A stretch of DNA of 49,057 nucleotides. It comes from Prevotella sp. (GTDB taxonomy: Bacteria > Bacteroidota > Bacteroidia > Bacteroidales > Bacteroidaceae). The stretch's first letter is position 1; every line of letters begins with the position of its first letter. The notes under the pieces are model-generated. The model was given only the letters and a program-made list of their open reading frames with translations. It searched no databases and was not told where the DNA came from. The DNA lies in the NCBI GenBank assembly GCA_017650905.1, contig JAGCDZ010000016.1, positions 1-49,057 of the forward strand, written 5' to 3'. The position numbers and the translations under genes are program-made. This document shows, one piece after another, positions 18,801 to 26,894 of this stretch.

Positions 18801-20476
18801 GCAGTACGCATGATGAACTCCTCGCGCCAGTCGCCTAAAATATCGCCCATATAGCAAGGCGTACCCTTGGTATCGTTGTTGGTCAGCGAACCAGCCAACA
18901 CCCAAGAAGTATTTTTACCAGGCTTCAGCACGACTCCTTCAGTATTCTTACCATTGCAATAATTGAAGGTCTCTTCCAGCAGATCGCCATCCCAATAACA
19001 GCGGAAGTTCTGAGAGATACCAGAAGTGCTGTTGAGAGCATCGAGATGTTTGTTTTCGACCAGACTAACGGGACCCGGTGATGCGTCATGGGCTGAGAAA
19101 CCGACAGCCCCAGGTATAGAATTCAGGAAATTGCCTGCAATGGCACGACCGTCATCATCACCACCATCTACACGATAATAGAGTTTGGAGGTGGTCAGGT
19201 CGCGGTAGTTATTAGATGGACGGTCCTCATTGCAAAAGAAACCCTCCTGACCATGAACATACGGATTAAGGTCACCATGATGCTGTGCATCGCCATGCCC
19301 GAGGCCTGTAGTTGACAAGCCTTTACCATTGTCATCGATCACCATAGAACCCCACACAATCTCATCGCGGCCATCCCAGTCAACATCTACAATAGCAAAA
19401 TTATGATACCCTTGTCCATACCAAGGAGATCCTGCCTGATTATTGGTCCAGCGCCAACGCTCTATCAGTTGGTGAGTAGCAGGATCAACATCAAATGCTA
19501 CAAATTTATGCCGGGTGTAGATACCACGACCAAGGAAAATACTCGGTTTACGACCGTCAAGGTAAGGCGCACCGAAAAAATGCTTGGAAGAGCGGTGACC
19601 ATAACCGTCACCCCAAGCTTTATTGAGATCTGTCTCTCCATTCTCAAGACGCTTCAAAGGATAATCCATCGTAACGTATGGTACACCCGTAGCGCCATTC
19701 ATATAAACAAGGTATTCTGCACCCTCATGCATAAACCAGTTGGTACCACCACCCGTGGTGGCACGGTAGTTCTTCGAGGCATCACCGATAACGTATGTCT
19801 GACCGTCGGCAGCATGAATAGTCGTGCCATCAGCCGCACGCATAATGGCCTCAGCCTTGCCGTCGAGGTCCCAGTCGTAGGCCACAATATTCTGTTCGTT
19901 GTTTTGGAAATCGCCCATATTCGGACCGCAATTGACCCACCAAAGCACCGTACCATCGAGTTTCAGACACTCAAAAATGCTGTATTCGCCGTTATGACCT
20001 TCACGGGGGAAACTAGCATTGATTTCGCTCTGGTTATCATATTTCAAGAGAATTTCCAATTCACCATCTCCATCGACATCCGCACAACAAGCATCATTGG
20101 GGACAAGCGTAGAGGTAATAGATTTGTCATGCTTAGGTATTATCTCCAGATAACTATTGCTCCATGGAGTAACAGCAGCACTTTGGGGCAGTTTTATGCC
20201 ATGCTTCACAGCCTCAATGGTGTAACTATTAGTGGTGACACCTGCGACATCGGTGTAATTGGAAGTGGTCAGGTTCTCTGCTATCAGTGAACCATTGCGA
20301 TAAAGGTTGTATGTGACATCATAGTATTCATCCGACTGGATGCGCCAACTAACAAAAACACCATTTGTGGTCTTCACTGCCACCACGCCACGATCCAGTT
20401 TATCAGTTACTCGCTGTGCATGGGCATTTATAGCCATAGACAGCAGGATAGAAAATAGTATAAGTAGTTTGTTCAT
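15806..20476 (-). CDS. Rhamnogalacturonan-lyase-like (PL11-type) protein fused to autotransporter-type beta repeats, 1556 aa
   Basis: Signal peptide 1-20 (ending INAHAQ). Residues about 21-620 match the PL11 rhamnogalacturonan lyase layout: RGVVAVKTTNGVFVSWR near the N-terminus, calcium-type motifs DVDGDGELE, DWDLDGKAE and DVDWDGRDE, GLGHGDAQHH, CYWDGDLLEE and ILGDWREEF. PL11 enzymes cleave the rhamnogalacturonan-I backbone by beta-elimination. The region corresponding to KWDPSNS in the other two PL11 proteins here is changed (KYDNQSE), so it is a divergent member. Residues about 640-1475 are Gly/Thr/Asn-rich strands like passenger-associated repeats (LIKTGAGSLNMTGN, GKGQLTINPTN, TYTGGNHLTGGTTIV). 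The C-terminus (LPKGVYILRF, MTIRK) is T9SS-like. Such a long beta-repeat extension on a lyase is unusual. Confidence 0.85.
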   Translation of the reverse strand: MNKLLILFSILLSMAINAHAQRVTDKLDRGVVAVKTTNGVFVSWRIQSDEYYDVTYNLYRNGSLIAENLTTSNYTDVAGVTTNSYTIEAVKHGIKLPQSAAVTPWSNSYLEIIPKHDKSITSTLVPNDACCADVDGDGELEILLKYDNQSEINASFPREGHNGEYSIFECLKLDGTVLWWVNCGPNMGDFQNNEQNIVAYDWDLDGKAEAIMRAADGTTIHAADGQTYVIGDASKNYRATTGGGTNWFMHEGAEYLVYMNGATGVPYVTMDYPLKRLENGETDLNKAWGDGYGHRSSKHFFGAPYLDGRKPSIFLGRGIYTRHKFVAFDVDPATHQLIERWRWTNNQAGSPWYGQGYHNFAIVDVDWDGRDEIVWGSMVIDDNGKGLSTTGLGHGDAQHHGDLNPYVHGQEGFFCNEDRPSNNYRDLTTSKLYYRVDGGDDDGRAIAGNFLNSIPGAVGFSAHDASPGPVSLVENKHLDALNSTSGISQNFRCYWDGDLLEETFNYCNGKNTEGVVLKPGKNTSWVLAGSLTNNDTKGTPCYMGDILGDWREEFIMRTADNKIRIYTTTIETPWRNYSLWYDHQYRNGMVWEMCGYNQPPHTSYFLGEMEGITVAPPALTMEGRMEIANGGTISNNGEEVITCETNDMTINISDGATPYLYIDNVPSWVQGSAPSEATAASYAIKYQYYTHTLQGGGFGGTTRVVKQGDGILVYPEKDMTYSGNTDVWAGTLSLNGSIVNSPLWLNRLTSLNTPAKAITVKSLTADYGSVTTIGGVGAIGTLTATESLKMGFGSRLKIDLYSDGHKADLINTAKLIVETKNWKYGPAYKQPVIEFDSHFASGEEKLATGQYDLGAVNSVEGDIDKIKIEGIAKVKASLAFENGRLFLNVEGTRDAADIEWNATQSNVWDVATTENFVTYDAVRTTETFIEDDNVYFTDNSQNKNVVIADGTEVKAANIYCTGSEAYTFSGAGKIVEATFHHSGSGSVTMGNANTYTGGNHLTGGTTIVSSLSSATQAYGNLGGVTTSGTKFTIENGAVLKNTAAVTNGSSIGLIGKGVIKTDASFTQQGFIAGDTLIKTGAGSLNMTGNLNVPRVIVKEGTMNYSGNSFSKVVEMQGTASISGDGFIPSSIVVAEGAKATLTLTKTNYQAYSGALTGKGQLTINPTNTVNRVSITGKWTDFKGTIVYNNTSILLPLKNSGMPNATLNTGANTNIGIAASNDNASITYPIGKLIGSGTLRHKEMNFGNQNGVSGDVTWKVGSSDLGDFTFNGSIYDAGGKNKSNFEKVGDCAMTVGGIWTNSGTVKISEGSMILGQGKTLGKGALTVAEGATLAGMSSVLRSTSKSHPFTNSSVTINGALRAGADGKASAGYWYFGNMPLIIGATGKLYVGVSKCATSESAPGCTHLWGDASNGSITFKDGATVSVYLDSSYDPTMSIGTDEAKADSFYVFNFPKVEIGDVHFELPQLPEHYYWDVASFKNGYLHVRYTSSSAITGIASGETVHVDVFAANGAIVASYVSTLAEAKAAFNRLVLPKGVYILRFRSEKDAFGSMTIRK

Positions 20477-20490
20477 ATGTCATATTAAAA

Positions 20491-20544
20491 ACCACAGTTT
20501 CACAGATTAAACAGATTATCCATTAAAACTGTGAAATCTGTGGT
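20491..20544 (-). repeat. Imperfect inverted repeat, possible terminator
   Basis: ACCACAGTTTCACAG (20491-20505) faces CTGTGAAATCTGTGGT (20529-20544), complementary apart from one inserted base. Read on the minus strand, the stem is followed by TTTTTAAT, so it could terminate or attenuate transcription between the gene ending at 20567 and the lyase gene starting at 20476. No -7 box was seen for the lyase gene, so some read-through is likely. Confidence 0.5.
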
Positions 20545-20566
20545 CGTTATTAAAAGAATCTATCAA

Positions 20567-22270
20567 TTATTTCATCTGAACGCCAAGGGCATTGAAGATA
20601 CCTGCTTCGGTCTCAATGAGAACCTGACCGCTCTTAGCCACCTTACGGACAGTTTTCTGAGCATTGGCCTTCAGTTCTACAATGCCATCAGGATCCTCTG
20701 TAGCAGCGTAGATCAAAATCACATCAATACCCTGATTATCACCGCCACCAGCTTTCAGGATAATGTCAGTAGCCTCAGTAATGGTCAGTAGATCAGATTC
20801 AGCATTTGTCCAATTGGTTGCTGTAGCAGAGAGGTAAATCTCGTTCTCCTCACCTTCGCCCTTTGTCAGCGTGCAAATGTAGACAGGCTCCTTGTTGGCA
20901 TCGAAGAGGATAGCACGAATCTTATAAGTACCAGGTTGCAGCGTTACAAGCTTCAGATCCTCTGTCACATAGCCAGCCTTACCCATCGAAGAACGGACGG
21001 CAGCATTGCCGCTAGTACACTCAACAGCACCAGGAAGATCCTCGCCTTCAGAGAGGAACAAAGCGCCTTCGATATCTGTCTTGCTATATTCCATGACGAA
21101 GGTAGTATCGCTATTCAGTTCAAAAGCCACATTAAACTCCTTGCTGATAGCTGCGTGCTGATAGACATTACCTTCAGCATCCTTAAGCCAATAGGGAAAC
21201 TGTGTCTTAACGGTAGAACCCGACATAGCCTCGGTCTCAGCAACGAGTTCTTTGAGGATGGTGGTATTCTCCTCTGTCACATAAGCAGCGACAATATTAT
21301 ACTTGCAGGGTTTCTTCTCTTGAGCCTCAGCAATCTGAACAGATTTCAGGATACAGTTGCCAAAACGGAAAGTCAGGTCGCCATCGGCCTGTACCTCGAA
21401 CTTAAAGTTCATAAATGAAGAACCCAACCAGATGGAGTCCTGAATACCAGTAGAAGACACGAGTCCGTCAACGGCAAGAGCAGCACCGTTTAAGGCCTGT
21501 ATACAAGTTTGCTTAGAAGCATTACCTGAAGTGGCACGATTCGCATTAAACGTTATGACGTCGCCCTCATGGCAATCGGGGATAACCATAAACTGGTTGT
21601 TACCATTGAAACAGATAGCATCAGCCCAGTTACCAGCATGACCACTAACATAAAATACTTTTTCACCAAACTTAAATGTCAAGTCCTCTGTAGCAGGCAG
21701 TGCCGTTCCATTGGGAAGCATAATCTCCTCATAATTACGAGCAGGCACATAATAGCGCGGAGCATTGTTCTTGGTGATGTCGATATACTTGGCAACATCG
21801 CCATCAGCGTTACCAGTAGCATCGGCAGCAATCATCTCTAATGAGGCATCGTCAATAGCGAACGACCAACTCATCTTACGCTCCGTACCACGAGTCTTGA
21901 AGTTAAGTGTATAGCCCTCAGCAGGAGCCAATTCCGTACCGTCGACCTTTACAGAAGTAATCTTCAGCGCATAGTCTGTGGCCGGCTGCAGTTCAAACTC
22001 AGCCAAATCAAAGGTGACACCTGAAGCAAATGAGCCAGAGACCTCGTCGAATTCAAGACCTTCCGCAAAGCTTCCTGCCAACACAAAATTCGTGGCAGCG
22101 GGATCAGCAACACCTGTGACATTGGGGAACGTAATGATAATCTTACCGGTTACGGGGTTGATCTTACTTCCCTCTTTGAGACTGAAGTTGATGTCACCCA
22201 ACACTACCTGAGCTGTAGAACTCAGGCAGAAAAAGAAAGCCATAATGGCAAGCGTAGATATTTTTTTCAT
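20567..22270 (-). CDS. Secreted protein with Ig-like and carbohydrate-binding-like modules, 567 aa
   Basis: Signal peptide MKKISTLAIMAFFFCLSSTA at 1-20. The ATG at 22270 is chosen over an upstream in-frame TTG, because the leader begins there and the hairpin upstream would otherwise be inside the gene. Residues about 25-120 resemble a bacterial Ig-like fold of the SbsA type (INPVTGKIIITFPNVTG, PATDYALKITSVKVDG). The rest is beta-rich, with two segments that could bind glycan (TFRFGNCILKSVQIAE and TLQPGTYKIRAILFDANKE). The end (IVELKANAQKTVRKVA ... FNALGVQMK) looks like a shortened version of the Prevotella C-terminal sorting tail. No enzyme motif was found. It is the middle gene between a surface lipoprotein and the large lyase-like gene, probably in one transcript. 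Confidence 0.7.
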   Translation of the reverse strand: MKKISTLAIMAFFFCLSSTAQVVLGDINFSLKEGSKINPVTGKIIITFPNVTGVADPAATNFVLAGSFAEGLEFDEVSGSFASGVTFDLAEFELQPATDYALKITSVKVDGTELAPAEGYTLNFKTRGTERKMSWSFAIDDASLEMIAADATGNADGDVAKYIDITKNNAPRYYVPARNYEEIMLPNGTALPATEDLTFKFGEKVFYVSGHAGNWADAICFNGNNQFMVIPDCHEGDVITFNANRATSGNASKQTCIQALNGAALAVDGLVSSTGIQDSIWLGSSFMNFKFEVQADGDLTFRFGNCILKSVQIAEAQEKKPCKYNIVAAYVTEENTTILKELVAETEAMSGSTVKTQFPYWLKDAEGNVYQHAAISKEFNVAFELNSDTTFVMEYSKTDIEGALFLSEGEDLPGAVECTSGNAAVRSSMGKAGYVTEDLKLVTLQPGTYKIRAILFDANKEPVYICTLTKGEGEENEIYLSATATNWTNAESDLLTITEATDIILKAGGGDNQGIDVILIYAATEDPDGIVELKANAQKTVRKVAKSGQVLIETEAGIFNALGVQMK

Positions 22271-22283
22271 AAGCAATTGTTTT

Positions 22284-22321
22284 TTGTTTAAAAGCCCCCG
22301 CACTTTAGGGCGCGAGGGCTT
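22284..22321 (-). terminator. Hairpin between two secreted-protein genes
   Basis: On the minus strand AAGCCCTCGC pairs with GCGGGGGCTT (one U-G pair), followed by TTTAAACAAAA. It is 30 bases past the stop at 22352 and 21 bases before the next start at 22270. The U-tract is short, so it may be a partial terminator or an mRNA-stability stem within an operon. Confidence 0.6.
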
Positions 22322-22351
22322 ATGATGTTATCGGGATATCCCGGATTGATA

Positions 22352-23881
22352 TTACTCAGCAGCAGCGGGCTTGCTTACCTTAATATCGTCAAGTGAAACC
22401 TGCTTTGCTGCATCATCGTTCTTGATAACCAATGAAGAACCAGCGGGAATCTCAACTCCCTCAACAATGCTCTCACCCGTTACAGCGCCACCCCATGAAG
22501 GAATTGTCAGGCCTTCGAACCATGTAATCTTGCCCTCAGCATCGCGCAGACCGAGAACATAAGGAGGTTCAGCAGCGTCATTAGTATCATTACGACCATA
22601 GATAGTTACCGTATAAGTACCACCCTCAGCAATAGGCTCAGTCCAAACGTATGAATCAGCATCGAGACGAATGCCGCGACCACCAGAGAAACGGTTAAAG
22701 ATGCCGCCACTGAAGCTGAACCAGCTATTCACTGTGCCTTCGAGCTGGCCGAGACCACCTTCAGCTACAGGCATAGCCAGACGCTCAATATCGCTATAGT
22801 AGACAACATTCTCATCCAAATCATAATTCAATGTGCCTATATAAACAGTCTTACCACCTGAAACTGTAGGTGTCAATGTGCCTGGGAATGTATACTCTGC
22901 ACCATTATACTTTCCACCATTGTTATTAACTGGAGTGAAATAGACTGCTCCATCCTTCACAAAACCACGTGAAGGATAGATGGTATATGAATCACCCTCA
23001 TAGAACCAATATTTCTCAAGATCATAATATCTATTCAGCAGAGTGCTTCCTGACATACAATTCAGAAGCACATAATATTTCTCGGCTTCACGGTAAACGA
23101 CTGTAATAACAGTAGAACCATCCCTCTTAACAACATTGCTTTCAGAGTTGCTGGCTGTCAGGAACAACAGTCTGCCATTCTCTGTATCAATAGGAGCGAT
23201 ATCGCTGGGCAACAGGTTAACAGGTTTACCAACCTCACCCTTATGCTTCACATCATCCTTTAACTTCTTACCTGATTTGTCAACGAATCTAACAGTGTAC
23301 TCTACACCTACGAAATCCTTAACAGAAACTTTAGAAATGACATTGTAACGAGGCAGATTGAAAACAACATCACAATCAGAATTCGCATAGTACACATAAG
23401 AACTGTCGCTCTTACTGAACAACTCAACATCTCCAATCTTTACAGAAGGCTGCTCTGTAACTTCGACTGTAATGACCTGATCCTGCTTAACGCCTAAGAC
23501 ACCAAAAGTACGACCACCGCCATTACCCTGATAAAGACCAGTCTTACCGTGGTTGGTATAGAAGAACCAGCTTGTTCCAGACTGTAAAGCAAATTTAGGA
23601 AATTCCATGCTGGCAGTTGTTGAGCCATCCTCTGCAGGCTCTCTCAGAGCACCGTCCACAATTGAAGTGGTACCTACATTGTCAACGACAGCAGCTGTGA
23701 TAGTCAGACCTACCTTATCAGCATATTTTTGAGACAAAGCGAAAAAGTCGATTTCCCACTCATTAGGATTGACAACTTCCCCAGAATTAGGATTACTGGG
23801 AACGTCCTCCGTAGAACATGCTGTAAATGCAAGTCCACATGACACGATGGCTACAGCCATCCATAAAAGATTCTTTTTCAT
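22352..23881 (-). CDS. Surface lipoprotein with carbohydrate-binding-like modules, 509 aa
   Basis: Lipoprotein leader ending FTAC at about residue 21, then STEDVPSN, the acidic residues favouring surface display. Residues about 195-270 resemble a MucBP/Ig-like module (YTVRFVDKSGKKLKDDVKHK ... STVITVVYREAE). The C-terminal half is beta-rich (YTFPGTLTPTVSGGKTVYIG; GGTYTVTIYGRNDTND) and ends in a module with ASLDDIK-like strands (QVSLDDIKVSK). No enzyme motif was recognised. It is the first gene of a probable three-gene transcript leading to the large lyase-like protein, so a glycan-capturing surface protein is the best guess. It shares a divergent promoter region with the PL11 gene starting at 24071. 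Confidence 0.7.
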   Translation of the reverse strand: MKKNLLWMAVAIVSCGLAFTACSTEDVPSNPNSGEVVNPNEWEIDFFALSQKYADKVGLTITAAVVDNVGTTSIVDGALREPAEDGSTTASMEFPKFALQSGTSWFFYTNHGKTGLYQGNGGGRTFGVLGVKQDQVITVEVTEQPSVKIGDVELFSKSDSSYVYYANSDCDVVFNLPRYNVISKVSVKDFVGVEYTVRFVDKSGKKLKDDVKHKGEVGKPVNLLPSDIAPIDTENGRLLFLTASNSESNVVKRDGSTVITVVYREAEKYYVLLNCMSGSTLLNRYYDLEKYWFYEGDSYTIYPSRGFVKDGAVYFTPVNNNGGKYNGAEYTFPGTLTPTVSGGKTVYIGTLNYDLDENVVYYSDIERLAMPVAEGGLGQLEGTVNSWFSFSGGIFNRFSGGRGIRLDADSYVWTEPIAEGGTYTVTIYGRNDTNDAAEPPYVLGLRDAEGKITWFEGLTIPSWGGAVTGESIVEGVEIPAGSSLVIKNDDAAKQVSLDDIKVSKPAAAE

Positions 23882-23936
23882 ACTGTTTTTAAATAATTTA
23901 TTAATAATGATTGAATAGTAGGCTCATAAATCGGTG

Positions 23937-23944
23937 CAAATTTA
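23937..23944 (-). promoter_or_regulatory. Probable -7 box for the 509-aa lipoprotein gene
   Basis: Minus-strand TAAATTTG followed by C matches TAnnTTTG, 55 bases before the start at 23881. No clear TTTG at the expected -33 distance. Confidence 0.5.
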
Positions 23945-24041
23945 GGTTAATTTTTCCAAATCGCCATGCTTTTTGGTGAATAAAATCATAAATTTTAGTT
24001 TTTTTATCATTTCGGCCAGTCTGAATACCGGGTCTTTTTCA

Positions 24042-24050
24042 TACCTTTGC
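24042..24050 (+). promoter_or_regulatory. -7 box for the PL11 gene at 24071
   Basis: TACCTTTGC matches the Bacteroidetes -7 element. It overlaps an in-frame TTG (24047) that could be mistaken for a start codon. The transcript would begin just before the ATG at 24071. No TTTG at -33. Confidence 0.7.
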
Positions 24051-24070
24051 ACCCGGATAACAATATAATA

Positions 24071-26218
24071 ATGAACAAGACAAGACTTTACACCACCTTT
24101 TTCTTATCAGCAATGCTTTTGTGTAGCAGCGCGCAGATTACTCCTATCAGTCAGATAGAGAAACTCGATCGCGGACTCGTGGCACTACCTGCGAACAGTG
24201 GCAGCGGCAACTTTGTCAGTTGGCGAATTCTCGGTACCGACGATAACAATACTCGTTTTGACCTTGTTCGCAATGGAACAACCATCGCCACTGACTTAGA
24301 AGTGAGCAACTACAAAGATGCCAGTGGTAATAGTAGTTCCGAATATCAGGTTATCACTAAGGTTAATGGCGAGGCGGTCAATACCTCCGACCCTGTCAAG
24401 GCCTGGGGTGAGGTCTATAAGAAACTGAAGCTTGACCGTCCGGCAACCGGCGTCCAAGGTGGCACTTATTCCCCAAACGACTGCTCAGTTGGCGATGTCG
24501 ACGGTGATGGTGAATACGAAATCATCGTAAAATGGGACCCGAGCAACTCACAGGACAACTCCAATGGTGGCAAGACCGACAATGTTTATATTGACTGCTA
24601 CAAGCTCAACGGCACCAAACTCTGGCGCATTGACCTCGGGGTGAATATCCGAGCAGGCGCCCACTACACCCAGTTCCAGGTGTATGATTACGACGGCGAC
24701 GGCAAGGCCGAGCTGATGTGCAAAACGGCTCCTGGCTCCAAAGACGGCAAAGGCAACTTCGTCAATCAGGTTGCCACCGACGAGAAGATCAAAGTTGCAG
24801 ACAACACCAAGGATCATCGAACGAGTGCCGGCCGTATCAACAGCGGACATGAATACCTCACGGTTTTCAATGGCGAGACAGGCGAAGCAATTCACACTAT
24901 TGCCTACTACCCTAACCGCAACGCCAAAGCAGAACTGAGCGAAGCTGCAGGCACCTATAATTGGGACGACCGCGACGGCAAGAACGACAAGGGCGACTAC
25001 GGTAACCGCGGAGAGCGCTACCTCGCTGCCACCGCCTATCTCGACGGACCTGACAAAAATCCTAGCGGAATCTTCTGCCGCGGTTATTATACCTATGCCC
25101 ACATCTGGGCGGTGGACTTCGACGGACAGCAGCTCAAAACCCGCTGGCTGCATAGCTCAGACGCAAGAACCACCTATAAACTGAGGGATGCCGATGGCAA
25201 TTCGAAAACATTCAAAGGCAATACTTGTATGTCAGGCTTAAACCGCTATACAATGTATGCCAACGGCAACCACAATATGTCCATCGGTGATGTTGACGGC
25301 GATGGTAAGGACGAGATTATCTGGGGCTCCGCTGCCCTCGACGACGATGGTAAGATGCTCTATTCTGTTGGCTTTGGTCATGGCGATGCCATCCATCTGG
25401 CCGACCTCGACCCTGATCGTCCAGGACTGGAACTATTTGACGTACATGAGGAAAAAGGCAACTATGCTTGGGACCTACACGATGCCGCCACAGGTGAGAT
25501 TATTTGGAAAGGCGGTCCTAAGGGAGCTGACAATGGTCGTGGACTGGCAGCCGACATTGTTGCCAGCAACCGAGGTTATGAATTCTGGTCATCATATGGT
25601 GGTGTTGAGAACGCTACTGACAGGAATCAGAACCCCTTCAGTGCCCAGACCTGTAAACAAGTTATCGATCAGAAAGCCTCGATGAACTTCCGTATCTATT
25701 GGGATGGCGACGTGCAAGACGAACTCTTCGACGGCACCACCATCAGCAAGTGGAATGGCAACGGCTATACGAGCATCAATTTGGCAGGTTACAACGCCTC
25801 TAATAGCTGCAACGGCACTAAAGCTACCCCTAATCTGTTGGCAGATATTCTCGGAGACTGGCGCGAGGAGGTGATTCTTTGGTCATCCACAGACAATGCC
25901 ACGCTGAACATCTTCACCACCAACACGCCAACCACCTACCGCGTGCCCACCCTAATGCACGATCATACCTATCGTATGGGCATTTGCTGGCAGAACACTG
26001 CCTACAACCAGCCGCCACACCTAGGCTACTATCTGCCCGACTACATCGACGGCAAGTTGACAAGCATAGAAAGCATCAAGACAAATACGCCGACAGAGAA
26101 GACTGTCATTTATGACCTGTCAGGCCGTCATCTGCCTTCGGTCGACATTAACGAACTGCCGAAAGGCATTTATCTCATCAAACAAGGAACCAACGTCATT
26201 AAATACAACAAGCAATGA
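24071..26218 (+). CDS. PL11 rhamnogalacturonan lyase with T9SS-like tail, 715 aa
   Basis: Secreted PL11-family lyase expected to cut the rhamnogalacturonan-I backbone by beta-elimination. Signal peptide about 1-22 (ends LLCSSAQ). Family hallmarks are LDRGLVALPANSGSGNFVSW near the N-terminus, DVDGDGEYEIIVKWDPSNS, YDYDGDGKAELMCKTAPGS, DVDGDGKDEIIWGSAALDDD, GHGDAIHLADLDP and ILGDWREEVI. The Asp-rich loops are calcium sites in this propeller family. The last about 45 residues (VIYDLSGRHLP ... LPKGIYLIKQG) resemble a T9SS sorting tail, so it is probably released or displayed outside the cell. The ATG at 24071 is chosen because the in-frame TTG upstream is part of the -7 box. It overlaps the next gene by ATGA. 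Confidence 0.93.
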   Translation: MNKTRLYTTFFLSAMLLCSSAQITPISQIEKLDRGLVALPANSGSGNFVSWRILGTDDNNTRFDLVRNGTTIATDLEVSNYKDASGNSSSEYQVITKVNGEAVNTSDPVKAWGEVYKKLKLDRPATGVQGGTYSPNDCSVGDVDGDGEYEIIVKWDPSNSQDNSNGGKTDNVYIDCYKLNGTKLWRIDLGVNIRAGAHYTQFQVYDYDGDGKAELMCKTAPGSKDGKGNFVNQVATDEKIKVADNTKDHRTSAGRINSGHEYLTVFNGETGEAIHTIAYYPNRNAKAELSEAAGTYNWDDRDGKNDKGDYGNRGERYLAATAYLDGPDKNPSGIFCRGYYTYAHIWAVDFDGQQLKTRWLHSSDARTTYKLRDADGNSKTFKGNTCMSGLNRYTMYANGNHNMSIGDVDGDGKDEIIWGSAALDDDGKMLYSVGFGHGDAIHLADLDPDRPGLELFDVHEEKGNYAWDLHDAATGEIIWKGGPKGADNGRGLAADIVASNRGYEFWSSYGGVENATDRNQNPFSAQTCKQVIDQKASMNFRIYWDGDVQDELFDGTTISKWNGNGYTSINLAGYNASNSCNGTKATPNLLADILGDWREEVILWSSTDNATLNIFTTNTPTTYRVPTLMHDHTYRMGICWQNTAYNQPPHLGYYLPDYIDGKLTSIESIKTNTPTEKTVIYDLSGRHLPSVDINELPKGIYLIKQGTNVIKYNKQ

Positions 26219-26862
26219 AAAAACTAGTTTTATTATCAACAATGCTAATGCTGGCCGCTTTCAAAAGCGCCGCCCAAGAAGTGACACCACAACTGACGGT
26301 CTTCCCGGAATTCCGTCCTGCCACAGTCTATCTGTCTGATGGTAAAAAACTGGACATTCCGATGGCCAACATCTTCCTCAAGAACAGTTCACTGCTCTAT
26401 ATCAGCGGAGAACTAACGAAGGAAGTCGATACCAAGAATCTTATGCGTGTCGACTTCAAGGATCGTATCTATTTCCGCATTGACTCGGTGCTGGCTTATC
26501 AAGTGGATACAATAGGGGCAAATGCGCTTTTCTGTGCCAAAGTACTCGACCTCAAGGCCTATAGACAACTGATTGCGAATAATTCAAACATCACCAACCT
26601 CGATATCAACGATTTGACCACCATGAATATGTTACAGTACACCACTATCGACATCAACGATGTGAACGATATTCATTTCCCGGTCATTCCCCTTTATTAT
26701 TACCGTATCAACGATCAGTTCGTCCTCGTTCATGAACGCAATCTCAAACGTTTCTTCAACAAGGAGAACCGCCGTCGGATGGAATCGGTGATGAACCTGC
26801 CTGACTTCAGTTGGACTGACGAAAAGTCCCTCCTCAAGATCCTGGAGATCATTCAACAATAA
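26215..26862 (+). CDS. Uncharacterised secreted protein, 215 aa
   Basis: Signal peptide MKKLVLLSTMLMLAAFKSAA (1-20, cut near AAQE). The mature part is about 195 residues with no recognised catalytic motif. It starts with beta strands (PATVYLSDGKKLDIP, KNSSLLYISGE, TKNLMRVDFKDRIYFRIDS) and ends in a charged helical part (HERNLKRFFNKENRRRMESV). It overlaps the PL11 stop codon by ATGA, so translation is coupled. That makes it a likely periplasmic or cell-envelope accessory of the secreted lyase or its export, but this is only context. Apparently complete, with a weak hairpin downstream. Confidence 0.8.
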   Translation: MKKLVLLSTMLMLAAFKSAAQEVTPQLTVFPEFRPATVYLSDGKKLDIPMANIFLKNSSLLYISGELTKEVDTKNLMRVDFKDRIYFRIDSVLAYQVDTIGANALFCAKVLDLKAYRQLIANNSNITNLDINDLTTMNMLQYTTIDINDVNDIHFPVIPLYYYRINDQFVLVHERNLKRFFNKENRRRMESVMNLPDFSWTDEKSLLKILEIIQQ

Positions 26863-26867
26863 TCAGT

Positions 26868-26886
26868 GCCTTCAGAACGGAAGGGC
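26868..26886 (+). terminator. Weak hairpin between convergent genes
   Basis: GCCTTC and GAAGGGC can pair around a short loop, followed by TCTTTGATT. It sits in the 32-base gap between convergent stops. Short stem and poor T-run. Confidence 0.3.
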
Positions 26887-26894
26887 TCTTTGAT

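Noticed and set aside
24047-24070. TTG start codon for the PL11 gene, and similar TTG starts at 28037 and 43767
   Set aside because: These TTGs lie within or beside -7 promoter boxes, so they would not be in the mRNA. The next in-frame ATG begins a normal signal peptide or membrane protein.
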